DNA from: Sipunculus nudus
Lineage: Eukaryota; Annelida; Sipuncula; Golfingiida; Sipunculidae
Length of the DNA stretch: 64,000 nt
Assembly: GCA_026874595.1 (NCBI GenBank)
Contig: CM049309.1
Span: 9,265,076-9,329,075, forward strand
Reading direction: 5' to 3'
The translations under genes were made by a program, and so were the position numbers. Each line of letters opens with the position of its first letter. Positions within the stretch are counted from its first letter, which is position 1. Below, one piece after another: positions 27,801-35,575 of the stretch. The notes under the pieces were generated by a model. The model was given only the letters and a program-made list of their open reading frames with translations. It ran no database searches and was not told the origin of the DNA.

Positions 27801-30800
27801 ATCTCTTGATTTCCTTGATAGAAATGTCTGAGTGCCAAATTGGTAAATTATGACTGAAAATCAAAATAAAAACTGTTGGTGTGAAAGGGAGAGTGTGCAG
27901 TGCCTGATAAAACAAAATTTTTTCTTTTTTTCCATATTTTATTTGCTAAGAGCTGCCTTTACTAGAAGATATATAACACCAGTTACCAAGCTTATTTTGT
28001 CTTTAATTCTAGAGAGGAGTTGAGAAAAGAAGCAGAAAAATTGAAGCGTGACATTCTTAAGTCTCGGAGGAAAGAAGTAAAAACAGATTCACCCGCCAAA
28101 GGTATATGATATTTTTTGAGTAATATCTGTGAGCATTCTTCCTTTTTTGTGTGTAAAAATAGAGAATATTTTACCAAATATTTTCATGTGTATATGTGTT
28201 ATATATATTTTTCTTGCTCAAGGCAGAATTTACTCCAACATTAACTCTATTTTTTTTTTTTATTCAGGGGGTGTTGTTACTAATTTATAAATCATTAGGC
28301 AGTATTTTCTTAAGGCATCTTTGTCTCGAGAGGAAAAGTTGGACATGTTGGGAACATCTTTGAGAGTTACACAGGATTTTTGAGCATTCCAAAAGGGAAG
28401 GATTCATGTCTAATGTGAAGGGTTTTCTGAACGTTTTAACGATCAATCTTTTTACGCTATTTACATATCACAATTATCTTGCAATGTAAGGATCAGATGT
28501 GAGTACAGTGTGTACAGCATTGAGGTCAGTTGACTGTTGTATCTAGGGAAGTCAACAATGGCCATTTAATGTAGTGGGAGTCCGCTTTGATTGCCTTGGT
28601 CTCACAACCAGAAAATCCCGCATAGGGCTGGGACGATATCCATGTTTTGTTTCATGATAATGATATAAACTTTATTGCAATATATCGTTATATCATGGAT
28701 ATCAGTATCTCCAGCACTTGTCATCATGTCACAATTCTCAGTACTTTCTGCAGTGTTTCCGGGACTACCTGCTAGCTGACAAGTATCTATAGTTTTTGGA
28801 GATCACAATTTTGTCAGTTTGTCAAACACCGTCATGTTGAACGTACCAATACACATATTTCTGATAGCCAAATAATTAATTTATATAGAATTTTATGCGA
28901 TTCATTAAAATAAATGTTATCCTTGAAAACAAATAATTTTCTGTACAGAGAATGACCCTGGTGATGCCATTATCTTTAGACAAATATACATTATACGAGT
29001 AAATGATTATTACAGCTATCAGATGTCGTGACAATCTTGGATGTCTTTTATCATACCAACCCTATGGGCACTCAGAACCAAGCATATAGAAGAGATCTTG
29101 ATCACAGATACTTAACCCCATGTCCCTGAAAAACTTTAAATATATATATTAATGTCTCCCCTCCCATGGGGGTAGACATATGGTGTTTGGTCTGTGGTTG
29201 TCGGTGTCCATAGTCGGCATCATCTGTGTCATTTCTTGAGCATGTGATAACTTTTGAACAACTAAACATTCTTTCATGAAATTTGAAATTAAAATTGTTT
29301 TTAACAAATTTCTGAGACGAGTTTGAAAACTGGTGACCTTGACCTTCATTATCAAGGTCATTTCATGTGCACATGAAATTTGAAATTAAATTTGATTCTA
29401 CCAATATATCAGATGAGTTCGAAAACTGGTGACCTTATCGTAGATCTTCATAGTCAAATCAGCCAGAATAGAGATTATTTGAATATGCTTTCACTTTTGA
29501 ACCACTTTGTATATTTTCATGAAATTTGACTGCTGAAATGTTTCTTCCAAAGTCTCAGAAGTGTTCAAAAACTGGTGACCGTGACCTTCATCTTCAAGGT
29601 CAAATCAGATGGAAACAAATGATTTGTGAATGCTGAGACTTTTTCCAAATTTGGATTCCCATAGGGAGGGGAGACATATATATCTGTTTCTTCACTGCAA
29701 AAACAACCACATTCTTGTATTATTTATTTTTCAGAGACTGCAACAGAGGATGAGGAGCCTGATGCTAATGATATGGTCACGAAGTACAAACAGGAGCGAA
29801 GATTGTACAAAGACAAGAAGAAAGGACAGAGAAAGGGGAGCGACCGGGAAAGCAACACGCTGGCTCTCCTGGCCAAATTCCAAAGCAAACTGAATTCTGT
29901 GCGGAGGTTAGGAGATTACGAGGAGGAGGAGGAAGAAGAAGATGAAGAGGAGAAGAAACCGGAAGGTGCGGAGGAGAAATACGGCACAGACATGAGCTGG
30001 TATGTCATGTGTAATTGATTTCATATTAAGGCCACCACCTAGTGGTTAAAAAAAACATGAATGAGCCCAGAGGTACTCCCCATTATGACATGTTCAAAAT
30101 GCCAGTATTTATCCTCAATGAATATCACAACATTGCCTGTCCACTTATGGGTGTGTCCTACAATCTTCAGGTGTGTATGGACAGGACTTAATCATAGTGG
30201 GTGGGAGTCGGTTTCTTTTTCATAATCAATCATCGGTTTGAGCAAACCGATCCATGATCGATTATTAATTGGTTCAGACAAATATAAAGAAATATGCAAT
30301 TATCTGTAAAACTGTACTTTCTTAACCAAGCCTGCATGTCTTAGTAATCTACCTTAAGAAAAGAAGTTTTTGCCTTTTTTATATTTTCCTATTATCAGTA
30401 ATATATGCTTTTCAAAGTTTCATTTTAATTATTTATAATAATCAAGAATTAAACCACAATCCAGGACATCTACTTGCTGCATAGACATGGAGAATTTATG
30501 GAGCATTTTAAGGCCATACCGCCTATATTGTGCAATGTACATCTCATTACAAAACTCCCCGCTAATTCTGCAGCTCTCTGCCGATTTACAGAGGTTTATT
30601 AAGTCCTCCGTTCTTGCACTAAACCATGTTATACTCAGTTACATACGGAAGTTACTTGGGAATAAAGACCCACAATGTGAAATGCTAAATGTTGTAAAAA
30701 ATTGAAGACTAATTTAAGCCTATAACATGAAGGCATTCTGGAAAAAAATCATAATTATGACGTAATCGATAGTTGCCTTGGGTAATCGAGCGCTTGAAAG

Positions 30801-31385
30801 TGGCTGGAAACTAACTGACTTTCGATAAAACTTGATGAACGGCCCACCACTATTTAATCATGTGATCATTGTCATGTGACAGGTGAAATACCTTTTTTAA
30901 CATGTCAATGACCTGTGATGTTTTGACTGGGCAGACTGCTCAGGAAACCCAAAAAACAGTGGATACATTGACTCTCTGTAGTAAGGTGACCATTACTAAA
31001 TGAAAGAGCATAAAATGTTTTGCATAAAACTCAAGTTTGGAGAATATCAGATATCAAAGTATTAAAATTTCCTAATGGTCTTAGTAATAAAACTGCTCAA
31101 AGGTGTGGCTGTGTAATTTAGACACAGAATTTAATTTAAATATGTTCATGATGCACTAGAGTTCTGGCTGTTATGTTAAATTTTTTACATGTTCATGCTG
31201 AGGCTTTACTCATTTTCTTGTTTTCTTTCAGGATGGGACACAAACTTACCTTCGAGGCTCATGATCGTAAAGTCATCGATGCCAATGTGGCGGAACTGGA
31301 TCGGTATGACATCGTAGATCCTAGAAATCCACTCAATCAGAGAAGGAGAGAAGCGAGCAAGCAGGCGATGAAGTCAAAGAGATAG
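3219..31385 (+). CDS. CWC27: CWC27 spliceosome-associated cyclophilin, complete, 11 exons (gene span)
   Basis: Joined exons: 3219-3260, 8532-8741, 12532-12675, 13911-14009, 14414-14514, 18820-18889, 20031-20138, 25432-25583, 28013-28101, 29735-29999, 31232-31385. The sum is 1434 nt, 477 residues plus TAG; the human protein is about 472. Every intron is GT-AG and phases match. The start [14 protein letters not shown] matches the family N-terminus. Residues about 12-168 form a cyclophilin domain with FHRV (54-57), [12 protein letters not shown] (61-72) and SQFFF (111-115). Glu122 sits where active cyclophilins have the catalytic Trp, as in other CWC27 proteins, which are reported inactive as prolyl isomerases. 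Residues 200-427 are charged and partly coiled-coil, with SKSSHDLL at 228-235; the C-terminus is [16 protein letters not shown]. The family belongs to activated spliceosomes in the nucleus. Its neighbour MIB1 converges on it. Confidence 0.97.
3395..3548 (+). repeat. Left inverted arm of the foldback element
   Basis: GC-rich arm with five ATATCGGCCGCC-like motifs. It aligns with the reverse complement of 3958-4111 along its whole length with scattered mismatches. Confidence 0.9.
3958..4111 (-). repeat. Right inverted arm of the foldback element
   Basis: Reverse-complement partner of 3395-3548. It shares the segment TTAACTCTGTCAAGTCAACC and the NotI-like GGCCGCGG at the inner end. Confidence 0.9.
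4395..4905 (+). mobile_element. 3' end of a non-LTR retrotransposon (LINE), degenerate
   Basis: Translating 4398-4560 gives [20 protein letters not shown] then SYLADM, the familiar C-terminal tail of CR1/Jockey/L2-type reverse transcriptases. The reading frame then shifts, and [20 protein letters not shown] resumes in another frame at about 4588-4660. The 3' untranslated part ends in an A-rich tail with AATAAA (about 4884-4905). Frameshifted and 5' truncated, so a dead copy. The exact clade is not decided. Confidence 0.75.
5862..8490 (+). mobile_element. Family A element, full-length copy A1 (2.6 kb)
   Basis: Left end TTAGCTCAGCTGAC begins a palindrome (GCTCAG, TGACT, then AGTCA, CTGAGC). 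A (TCCG)n-like microsatellite follows at about 5910-5960. Two diverged versions of one module come next (about 5965-6640 and 6655-7320), then an AT-rich part. The right end is CAGCTGAGCGTCGTGACCC, ATAGGTC, CCTTG; GACC-cata-GGTC can form a hairpin. No coding capacity is visible. The left and right ends share inverted GCTCAGCTG. It resembles a common bivalve repeat that I recall only by its ends. A second copy lies at 21519-24076. Confidence 0.8.
8532..8741 (+). CDS. CWC27: CWC27 exon 2 (cyclophilin domain, N-terminal half)
   Basis: Seventy codons, residues 15-84. Acceptor CTTTCCAG, donor GGGTAAAA after AGG. Carries the core [19 protein letters not shown] and [19 protein letters not shown], including the conserved Arg56, Phe61 and Gln64. 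Phase 0 at both ends. A 2.6-kb mobile element ends only 41 bases upstream. Confidence 0.97.
8796..10707 (+). mobile_element. Pearl/HINE-like rolling-circle element with 180-bp tandem core
   Basis: In CWC27 intron 2. The 5' end is a near-perfect palindrome: TATGCCCCCGCCAC, aaa, GTGGCCGGGGCATA. A (TCCGTCAT)-type microsatellite follows, then ten tandem monomers. The 3' end has the hairpin GTGTCG-ttc-CGACAC followed by atCTAG and T, which is the canonical Helitron/Helentron 3' terminus. The plan matches 'pearl' elements described from bivalves, now regarded as Helentron-associated non-autonomous elements. No Rep/helicase is encoded. Confidence 0.85.
8891..10660 (+). repeat. Tandem array of ten 180-bp monomers
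   Basis: The marker GCCTGCAGAT (with small changes) recurs at 8911, 9091, 9271, 9451, 9633, 9813, 9993, 10157, 10338 and 10517. Spacing is 179-182 except one interval of 164. Monomers 1-6 alternate between two subtypes, giving a 360-bp higher-order unit; monomers 7-10 are more diverged. Confidence 0.93.
10794..10900 (+). repeat. Family A left-end fragment
   Basis: TTAGCTCAGCTGACTGAAAA then ATCATCTGAGCTATAG reproduces the family A opening palindrome with changes. The similarity fades after about 100 bases. Confidence 0.7.
11325..11650 (+). mobile_element. tRNA-derived SINE
   Basis: A head with pol III promoter-like boxes: TGGCTCAGGAGTAAAGC (box A-like, about 11335-11351) and GGTTGTGAGTTAGAATTTC (box B-like, about 11371-11389), separated by CACAGGACTCATAGCCGGGA. 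A non-tRNA body and an A-rich tail (AACAATAACAAAAA) follow. Family name not recognised. Confidence 0.65.
12532..12675 (+). CDS. CWC27: CWC27 exon 3 (cyclophilin domain, C-terminal half)
   Basis: Forty-eight codons, residues 85-132, from DEFHSRLRF to NNKHTIFGK. Acceptor CTCACAG, donor GTGAAG. Contains [14 protein letters not shown] and Glu122 at the position of the cyclophilin active-site tryptophan. Phase 0 at both ends. Confidence 0.97.
12676..13910. other. CWC27: CWC27 intron 3
   Basis: AT-rich intron with no repeat or exon that I recognise. Confidence 0.6.
13911..14009 (+). CDS. CWC27: CWC27 exon 4 (end of cyclophilin domain)
   Basis: Thirty-three codons, residues 133-165, [14 protein letters not shown] through YPHKVIKTK. 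Acceptor TATTTTAG, donor GTATTT. Matches the family segment after FGK. Phase 0 at both ends. Confidence 0.95.
14010..14413. other. CWC27: CWC27 intron 4
   Basis: Short AT-rich intron; nothing notable. Confidence 0.6.
14414..14514 (+). CDS. CWC27: CWC27 exon 5
   Basis: Residues 166-198 plus two bases of Lys199: [15 protein letters not shown] then a lysine-rich stretch. Acceptor AATTACAG, donor GTTTGT (a weak donor). The phase-2 end is completed by the single G that opens exon 6. A tandem repeat starts six bases past the donor. Confidence 0.92.
14521..14662. repeat. 51-53-bp tandem repeat, about 2.7 copies
   Basis: Units start ACTATACAC at 14521, 14574 and 14625 and share AAGCCTCTGTGAAATACTAA. 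The array begins six bases past the exon 5 donor. Confidence 0.92.
15003..18270 (+). mobile_element. Family A element O1, interrupted by a nested family A copy
   Basis: The left part is 15003-15273 (TTAGCTCAACTGACTATAAG then partial module, with an internal deletion). The right part is 17020-18270, resuming at CAAGTTACGGGCCCAAACAT and ending CAGCTGAGGGAAGTGACCCT, AGGGTC, CCTTG. In uninterrupted copies the two joined sequences are contiguous across a T-run (compare 6890-6930). The 3' hairpin here is the perfect GACCCTAGGGTC. No coding capacity. Confidence 0.75.
15274..17019 (+). mobile_element. Family A element nested in O1 (short form, 1.75 kb)
   Basis: Left end TTAGCTAACCTGACTTAGTC then AACTGAGC (diverged palindrome), one module (about 15345-15900), then a different right half (about 15960-16800) shared with 24080-24900, including a C-rich run near 16879-16896. 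The right end is CAGCTAAGCGCTGTGACCCT then TGGTTCCCATG. Same orientation as its host element. Confidence 0.75.
18541..18766. repeat. 56-57-bp tandem repeat, four copies
   Basis: Units start TATCACTT at 18541, 18598, 18654 and 18710 and share GCTGTGATGAATGT and CTCTAGTATTATG. It lies just upstream of CWC27 exon 6. Confidence 0.93.
18820..18889 (+). CDS. CWC27: CWC27 exon 6
   Basis: Opens with the G that completes Lys199, then [17 protein letters not shown] and TNEFTK. [12 protein letters not shown] is a hallmark of the CWC27 family. Acceptor TTTTTACAG, donor GTAGGC. Ends in phase 0. Confidence 0.95.
19270..19655. repeat. AT-rich minisatellite, unit about 30-38 bp
   Basis: Around ten irregular repeats of TTTCCTCACAATATGATACA then TATTGCAATAC, with unit length varying between copies. 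Confidence 0.85.
19716..19945 (+). mobile_element. Family C element, short copy
   Basis: Shares GTGTTTGGTCTGT, AGTCGGC and TGTGTCATTTCTTG with 29154-29675, and ends AGGGAGGGGAGATATATATC like that copy. Only one core unit, containing GTGACCTTGACCATCACC. Confidence 0.65.
20031..20138 (+). CDS. CWC27: CWC27 exon 7
   Basis: Thirty-six codons, residues 223-258. Contains [18 protein letters not shown], matching the conserved KSKSSHDLL segment of the family. Acceptor GTATGCAG, donor GTAATA. Phase 0 at both ends. Confidence 0.95.
20516..20712. repeat. Minisatellite GTAAATCTCTGAATTCTTTA, left block
   Basis: About seven irregular units near 30 bp based on AGTAAATCTCTGAATTCTTT and AATACACA. The same unit recurs at 25258-25392. 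Confidence 0.85.
20808..25246 (+). mobile_element. Family A element O2, interrupted by nested copy A2
   Basis: The left part is 20808-21518: palindrome, (TCCG)n and one module. The right part is 24077-25246, with a C-run at about 24226-24243, ending CAGCTGAGCACAGTGACCCA, TAGGTC, CCTTG. Without the insert it is about 1.9 kb and has the same layout as 15274-17019. Compare 15958-15980 (TTATTGAGGTTTTCTG), where the same junction is uninterrupted. Confidence 0.78.
21519..24076 (+). mobile_element. Family A element, full-length copy A2 (2.56 kb), nested in O2
   Basis: Aligns with A1 (5862-8490) from the left palindrome to the right hairpin with only scattered substitutions. The main difference is 56 bases at 7609-7664 of A1 that are missing here after CCAAATAA (near 23250). 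Same orientation as A1 and as its host. Confidence 0.82.
25258..25392. repeat. Minisatellite GTAAATCTCTGAATTCTTTA, right block
   Basis: Three to four units like those at 20516-20712 (AATATCTGAATTCTTTAATG, AGTAAATCTCTGAATT). The two blocks are separated by the 4.4-kb nested element O2. Confidence 0.8.
25432..25583 (+). CDS. CWC27: CWC27 exon 8 (acidic/basic linker)
   Basis: Residues 259-308 plus two bases of Lys309: a glutamate- and lysine-rich helix-prone segment with [16 protein letters not shown], ending in KKSSRK. MRERIxKKL is shared with vertebrate CWC27. Acceptor TTTCAACAG, donor GTGAGT. Phase-2 end. Confidence 0.93.
25584..28012. other. CWC27: CWC27 intron 8, with a GC-richer block at 26790-27190
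   Basis: Mostly AT-rich. 26790-27190 stands out as GC-richer, with GGCGCC, several CG dinucleotides and GGCTTGGC repeats. An open frame of 83 codons on the minus strand (27136-26885) shows no family I recognise and no clear splice context. Possibly an old repeat. A stretch near 26430-26500 (TTTAATCCGGCACC, GCTGGATTATGCA) resembles pogo/Tigger termini, but I could not find a matching second end. Confidence 0.45.
28013..28101 (+). CDS. CWC27: CWC27 exon 9 (coiled-coil)
   Basis: Completes Lys309, then [19 protein letters not shown] and [10 protein letters not shown], residues 310-338. EELRKEAxxLKR is a family signature. Acceptor TTAATTCTAG, donor GTATAT. Ends with one base of codon 339. Confidence 0.94.
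28623..29073. mobile_element. Possible terminal-inverted-repeat (hAT-like) MITE
   Basis: TAGGGCTGGGACGATA at the left and, reversed, TAGGGTTGGTATGATA at the right agree at 13 of 16 positions. No convincing target duplication, so the boundaries are uncertain. It lies in CWC27 intron 9. Confidence 0.4.
29154..29675 (+). mobile_element. Family C element with three core units
   Basis: Ends are inverted: GTCTCCCCTCCCATGGG at the left and CCCATAGGGAGGGGAGAC at the right. Between them are three diverged units of roughly 110-150 bp, each with CATGAAATTTGAA and AAAACTGGTGACC, plus GACCTTCAT and TCAAGGTCA motifs. In CWC27 intron 9, 60 bases before exon 10. No coding capacity. Confidence 0.7.
29735..29999 (+). 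CDS. CWC27: CWC27 exon 10
   Basis: Residues 339-426 plus two bases of Trp427. Includes [15 protein letters not shown], then the conserved [14 protein letters not shown], an acidic run of Glu and Asp, and GTDMSW at the end. Acceptor ATTTTTCAG, donor GTATGT. The next exon supplies the final G of Trp. Confidence 0.95.
30195..30852. mobile_element. hAT-like non-autonomous element with 8-bp target duplication
   Basis: 658 bases in CWC27 intron 10. The ends are TAGTGGGTGGGAG and, reversed, TAGTGGTGGGCCG (one-base indel). Flanks are CTTAATCA (30187-30194) and TTTAATCA (30853-30860), 7 of 8 matching. Sub-terminal ATCGATTA-like motifs occur at both ends. No transposase. Confidence 0.72.
31232..31385 (+). 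CDS. CWC27: CWC27 exon 11 (stop)
   Basis: Completes Trp427, then [34 protein letters not shown] and KQAMKSKR followed by TAG at 31383-31385. The MxHxLxFE and DPRNPxNxRRRE motifs are the conserved C-terminus of CWC27. Acceptor TTCTTTCAG. Confidence 0.97.
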
Positions 31386-31544
31386 GGACATTCCAGCTGC
31401 AGGGCTCAAAATTGACAACATTTTACTGGATTTTCTTAGATAAATAGCTGGGTTTCTGTGATATGTTTGAAAAGAGTTATAAAATTAAAACTTTATTTAT
31501 TTTACATGGATTGTTCAAATAGTTAACAGATGTTGACATGCAGT

Positions 31545-31690
31545 AGTGTCTGAAGGTGGAGGCAACCGGAGGACCCTGAGTTAACCACGAACCTTGGATG
31601 GGCCACTAAAAGCCACTTTCATAGCCATCCAGGAACCACACCCGGATCACCAGTTGAGAGAGCCAAGCTTGTTACCACTTGACTGTATTA
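31545..31690 (-). repeat. SINE-like fragment, tRNA-like head on the minus strand
   Basis: Read on the minus strand: GTCAAGTGGTAACAAGCTTG, then ACTGGTGATCCGGGTGTGG and TTCCTGG, like a degraded tRNA head. The plus strand has GGAGGCAACCGGAGGACCCT, a word I know from mollusc SINE-type repeats. It probably lies in the CWC27 3' untranslated region. Confidence 0.5.
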
Positions 31691-32994
31691 TTACACAGCT
31701 TTTTACCACTTAAAATTTTGTTTTGTGTAAATTTATGAAGGTTGCTCATATGTTAATTAACTAGATGACGCAATCATTCTTTTATAGTGCAAAAAATTAA
31801 ATAATTGTATTATTCCAGAGAAAATGTGTTATGAGTTGAACCCTGTATTAACCTGGGAATGGGGAATGTTGGGGAAAACCAAAACTGAATTTCTGGCAAA
31901 TTTTGATGGTCTAGTACTTATTTTGAGCCCTGCTTTTGTAGCAGGTAAAATCAGAGTTGAAATTTCTGGGTCAAAATGTAAGGGATGCCAAGTTAGCAGA
32001 AGTTCCATTTTGTTTATAAATTTGTTTTGAATTAAAGTGATAATGTTAAATGTGAAAGTTGTTTGTGGTATAATATTTCTGACTAATTGGAGTTCAAATC
32101 CAAAATACAGCTTTTCACTGACAACTTATCTTTCATTATGTCTGAAGGTATACCTTACATTAAAGGATAAAATTTTTCTTTCATGTTTTTCCACCAATTT
32201 TGTTCATGGTATAATGATCAAGGTGTACTTGGTAGAAATGTTTTTGTGAAAAAAACAATGTACAGTGCATCAAGAGAGTTAACCTGTAATGGAGAGACAT
32301 CTGGTGGCCAAAACAAACACTATTCATAGGAAGAAAATGTTCCATGGACTACTATACTAGTGGTATTACCCATAATTTCAAAATGCGACCTGTAACATAC
32401 TGTTTTTAAGGTGTGTATGGAGCATGGCAGCCCCCATTGTGGTTTAAAGAAACTGAGAGAAAAAACCTGTCTCGGTGCAATAAGGTTGCAGAGATGAGAC
32501 AAAAGTACTCTTGAGGACAGTGACAAGGCAATCTATCTGCAGAGTGAGTTTGGTGACAACAGGAAGTATATTGTTCAGAATTGAATAATGTTTTTTTTGG
32601 ACCACATCCAAATCATGATATTATTGTAGGATTCTATCACAGTAATGGACATGTGTGAAAGAATAATATAGGTGAAAGATTGTTTTCCTGTGAAATGTTT
32701 TATTGTATTAAAAAGAAATATTAAGTCTACAAAGTAATCTTGTTCTGTCTGTGCTTATTTTTTTGAAAAAATGTTAAGTTCTACGAATGATCTTGAAGGT
32801 TTGTACAGTATTGGTTCTTCCTAATTATAACCTGAACTTTAGCTCTGGGATCTACCCAACATCTAATCTGAAAGATATAAAAATTTTCTTCAATGTGATT
32901 TATAAAATAAGAGATTTCTTTGGGTGAATCAATCAGCTGTGACAAGAGTAAATGGCCGGCTATACCTGTATAAGAGATGGATTCAAATTGTTGG

Positions 32995-33480
32995 AAGCTA
33001 GTGTGGGGCTAGTTTGGCTGTTTTCAGAGGTTTGGCAGTCGCTGGCTGTACTTGTGAGTTTGGCCGACTGTTTGTAGATTTGTTTGGCTGAATCTGTTTG
33101 AAAAGGTAAGTTTGGCTGAATCTGACTGTTTAAAGATAAAAGTTTGGCTGGATGTTTGTAGATGCAAGTTTGTCTGAATCTTACTGTTTCTAGATGCAAG
33201 TTTGGCTGAATCAAACTGTTTGTAGATTCGAATTTCGCAGAATCTGTTTGTAGATGTGAGTTTGGCTGAATCTGTCTGTAGATGCGAGTTTGGCTGAATA
33301 TGATGCGAGTTAGGCTGTGAATTTGGCTGATTCTGTTTTTAGATGCGAGTTTGGCTGAATCTAACTGTTAGTAGATGTAAGTTTGGGTGCATCTGACAGT
33401 TTGTAGAAGCAAGTTTGGCTGAATCCAGCCTTTGTAGATCAAAAGTTTGGCTGGCTCATGCTGTTTTTGTAGAGGAGACT
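32995..33480. repeat. Minisatellite, unit about 30-33 bp (GTTTGGCTGAATCTG)
   Basis: About fourteen irregular units of GTTTGGCTGAATCTGACTGT then TTGTAGATGCAA. No coding evidence; both strands are broken by stops or carry only low-complexity frames. Confidence 0.92.
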
Positions 33481-35359
33481 TTGGCAGCTGTTTTTGATGT
33501 TGTATGTATCTGAGAACACTGTGTAAGAAAACAGACACAACAGGACCCAAAGTTGATTTGTTGCAGTACTGACTGGATTTATTCTCATGTTCACGGAACA
33601 GCACTCTAATACAAGACTGCTACACCTGGCACAGGGCTGGCACAAGATATCATTAAATATAGTCTATTCACAAAACAATGCAGAAAATCACTGTATCTAT
33701 TTTCCCAAGAAGACTGAATGACCAAATCATCAGAAACGACAGATGGAAGTCAGCAGTATTATAACAGGCAGTTGACACAGGTTAACTTGCATACAGGTTT
33801 CAAATAATGAGGGAGTTCTTACACACACACATTTCAAAATCTGCTTATATTCTAAGCCGCTTATTATTGACTGACTGTACACTGTGGTTATCTCTGTATT
33901 CAAAAGGTAAAAATTTGTGTTTCACTTTTTCATGTATTCAATTTTCATAATCTGACCATACAATAATCTACACAGAGCCTATATATTATTATATGAATGA
34001 TTATATTAAATAATATGTGCATAAAATTGTAAAGAATTGATGGGGGCCCCAAGTAAACATGGAACAAGCAGATATTTCTTTTTTGACAGATAATTTGACA
34101 TCATTTATCAGCAATAATTTTACTTGTTGACTTGCCTCTGTCAATGGGTTTTTCATTCACTAATTTTTTATTTTTGCAATAGTTTACTTTTCATGAATTT
34201 GAAACCCTCACCAACAAAAAGGCAGCCACAATATTTGAACCGAATTCTGTCCAGGTACTTTAACGATGACATAACAGTACACACCATCAGTGGATAACTG
34301 AGAAACAACGTGACCAACAAAGGAAAAAATTCGTCTCTCTTGATGCAACCTGATCATTATTAAGATTACTAACAAAAAACACCATGGAGTGTCCCACTGG
34401 TTCTGAGGATATTTTATGAAAATTCATTTACCAGAGCCACTTTAAATCAATGATGCCAAAAAACCCTTACAGAATTGGAGGTGTTCCTGCCAAATACTGT
34501 CATTATTTCTGTAAAAATGTACTGTAATTCATGTTGTGTAAATACAACATTTATGAGAAAATCAATCATCAAGATTAAATGATTTTATTTATCTCGGCCA
34601 TAAATAATTACATCAGACATGCTGATTGGATACTGGCCTCATGAATATCCTAATATATATTATTAGATGCTGATTGGCAGATGGCTTGAAGAACATTGTT
34701 ATCTGAATGCTGATTGGTGGATATCCTCATACTGATTGAACTTGAGCTTAATGAATATTCTAATAAATCATATCTGCTGTCACATCATACAAGATACCCT
34801 AGATAACTTCCTACATATAAATTATGTTGGTTTACTGTACATAAAATACAAGTTTTAAATATTTTCAAAGACAAATGGGCACCCAGTGGTAAAAAGGGCT
34901 ATTCCATTTTATTTCTGGCAGCTCAAGACTGTTTCCCCAAAACAGAATGATATAGTTGGGACAAACTCATTTTGACAAATGACTATGGTAACCTTTTCAA
35001 AACATTGAAAGTTGCTGGCTATATTAGTATGTGATAGAAGTTAGTTCCATCTTAGAAAAAATATAAAATATAACCTACCTCTAATCATGTTTTTATCACA
35101 TGATAGGTTGTCAAATAATGAATTATACCAACCAAAAGTTAGGCACACTTATTGTGCATTCAGAAATATACATTAAATCCCTGTATTTCATGAAAAACAA
35201 TGTTTTAACTGACTCAGCTGATATTTTCATTTCATGCAAAACTGAGTACAGACAAGGTGAAAGTGATAGACGAAAGGGCATCAATATGATATATAACTTA
35301 AGAAATAACTATGTATAACCCATTTAAGGCATCCAAAAATATAATGGGCTCTCAATACT

Positions 35360-35575
35360 TCTTAAAGGTATGCATTTGGAGCATTTTGTTCATCATTACT
35401 CATGAAGGTATTCTTTTGAAGTATTTCTATTCATTATTACTATTTCCTGAAGGTATGCTTTTTAAGTATTTCTGTTCATCATTACTGCTTCCTGAGAATA
35501 AGCTTTTGAAGTATTTTTGTTCATATTAACAACTTCTTGAAGGTATGCCTTTAAAGAATTTTCGTTCATTATTGC
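35360..35575. repeat. Tandem repeat, unit about 45-50 bp
   Basis: About four units built on GAAGGTATGCTTTTGAAGTA then TTTCTGTTCATCATTACT, downstream of the MIB1 stop. Confidence 0.88.
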
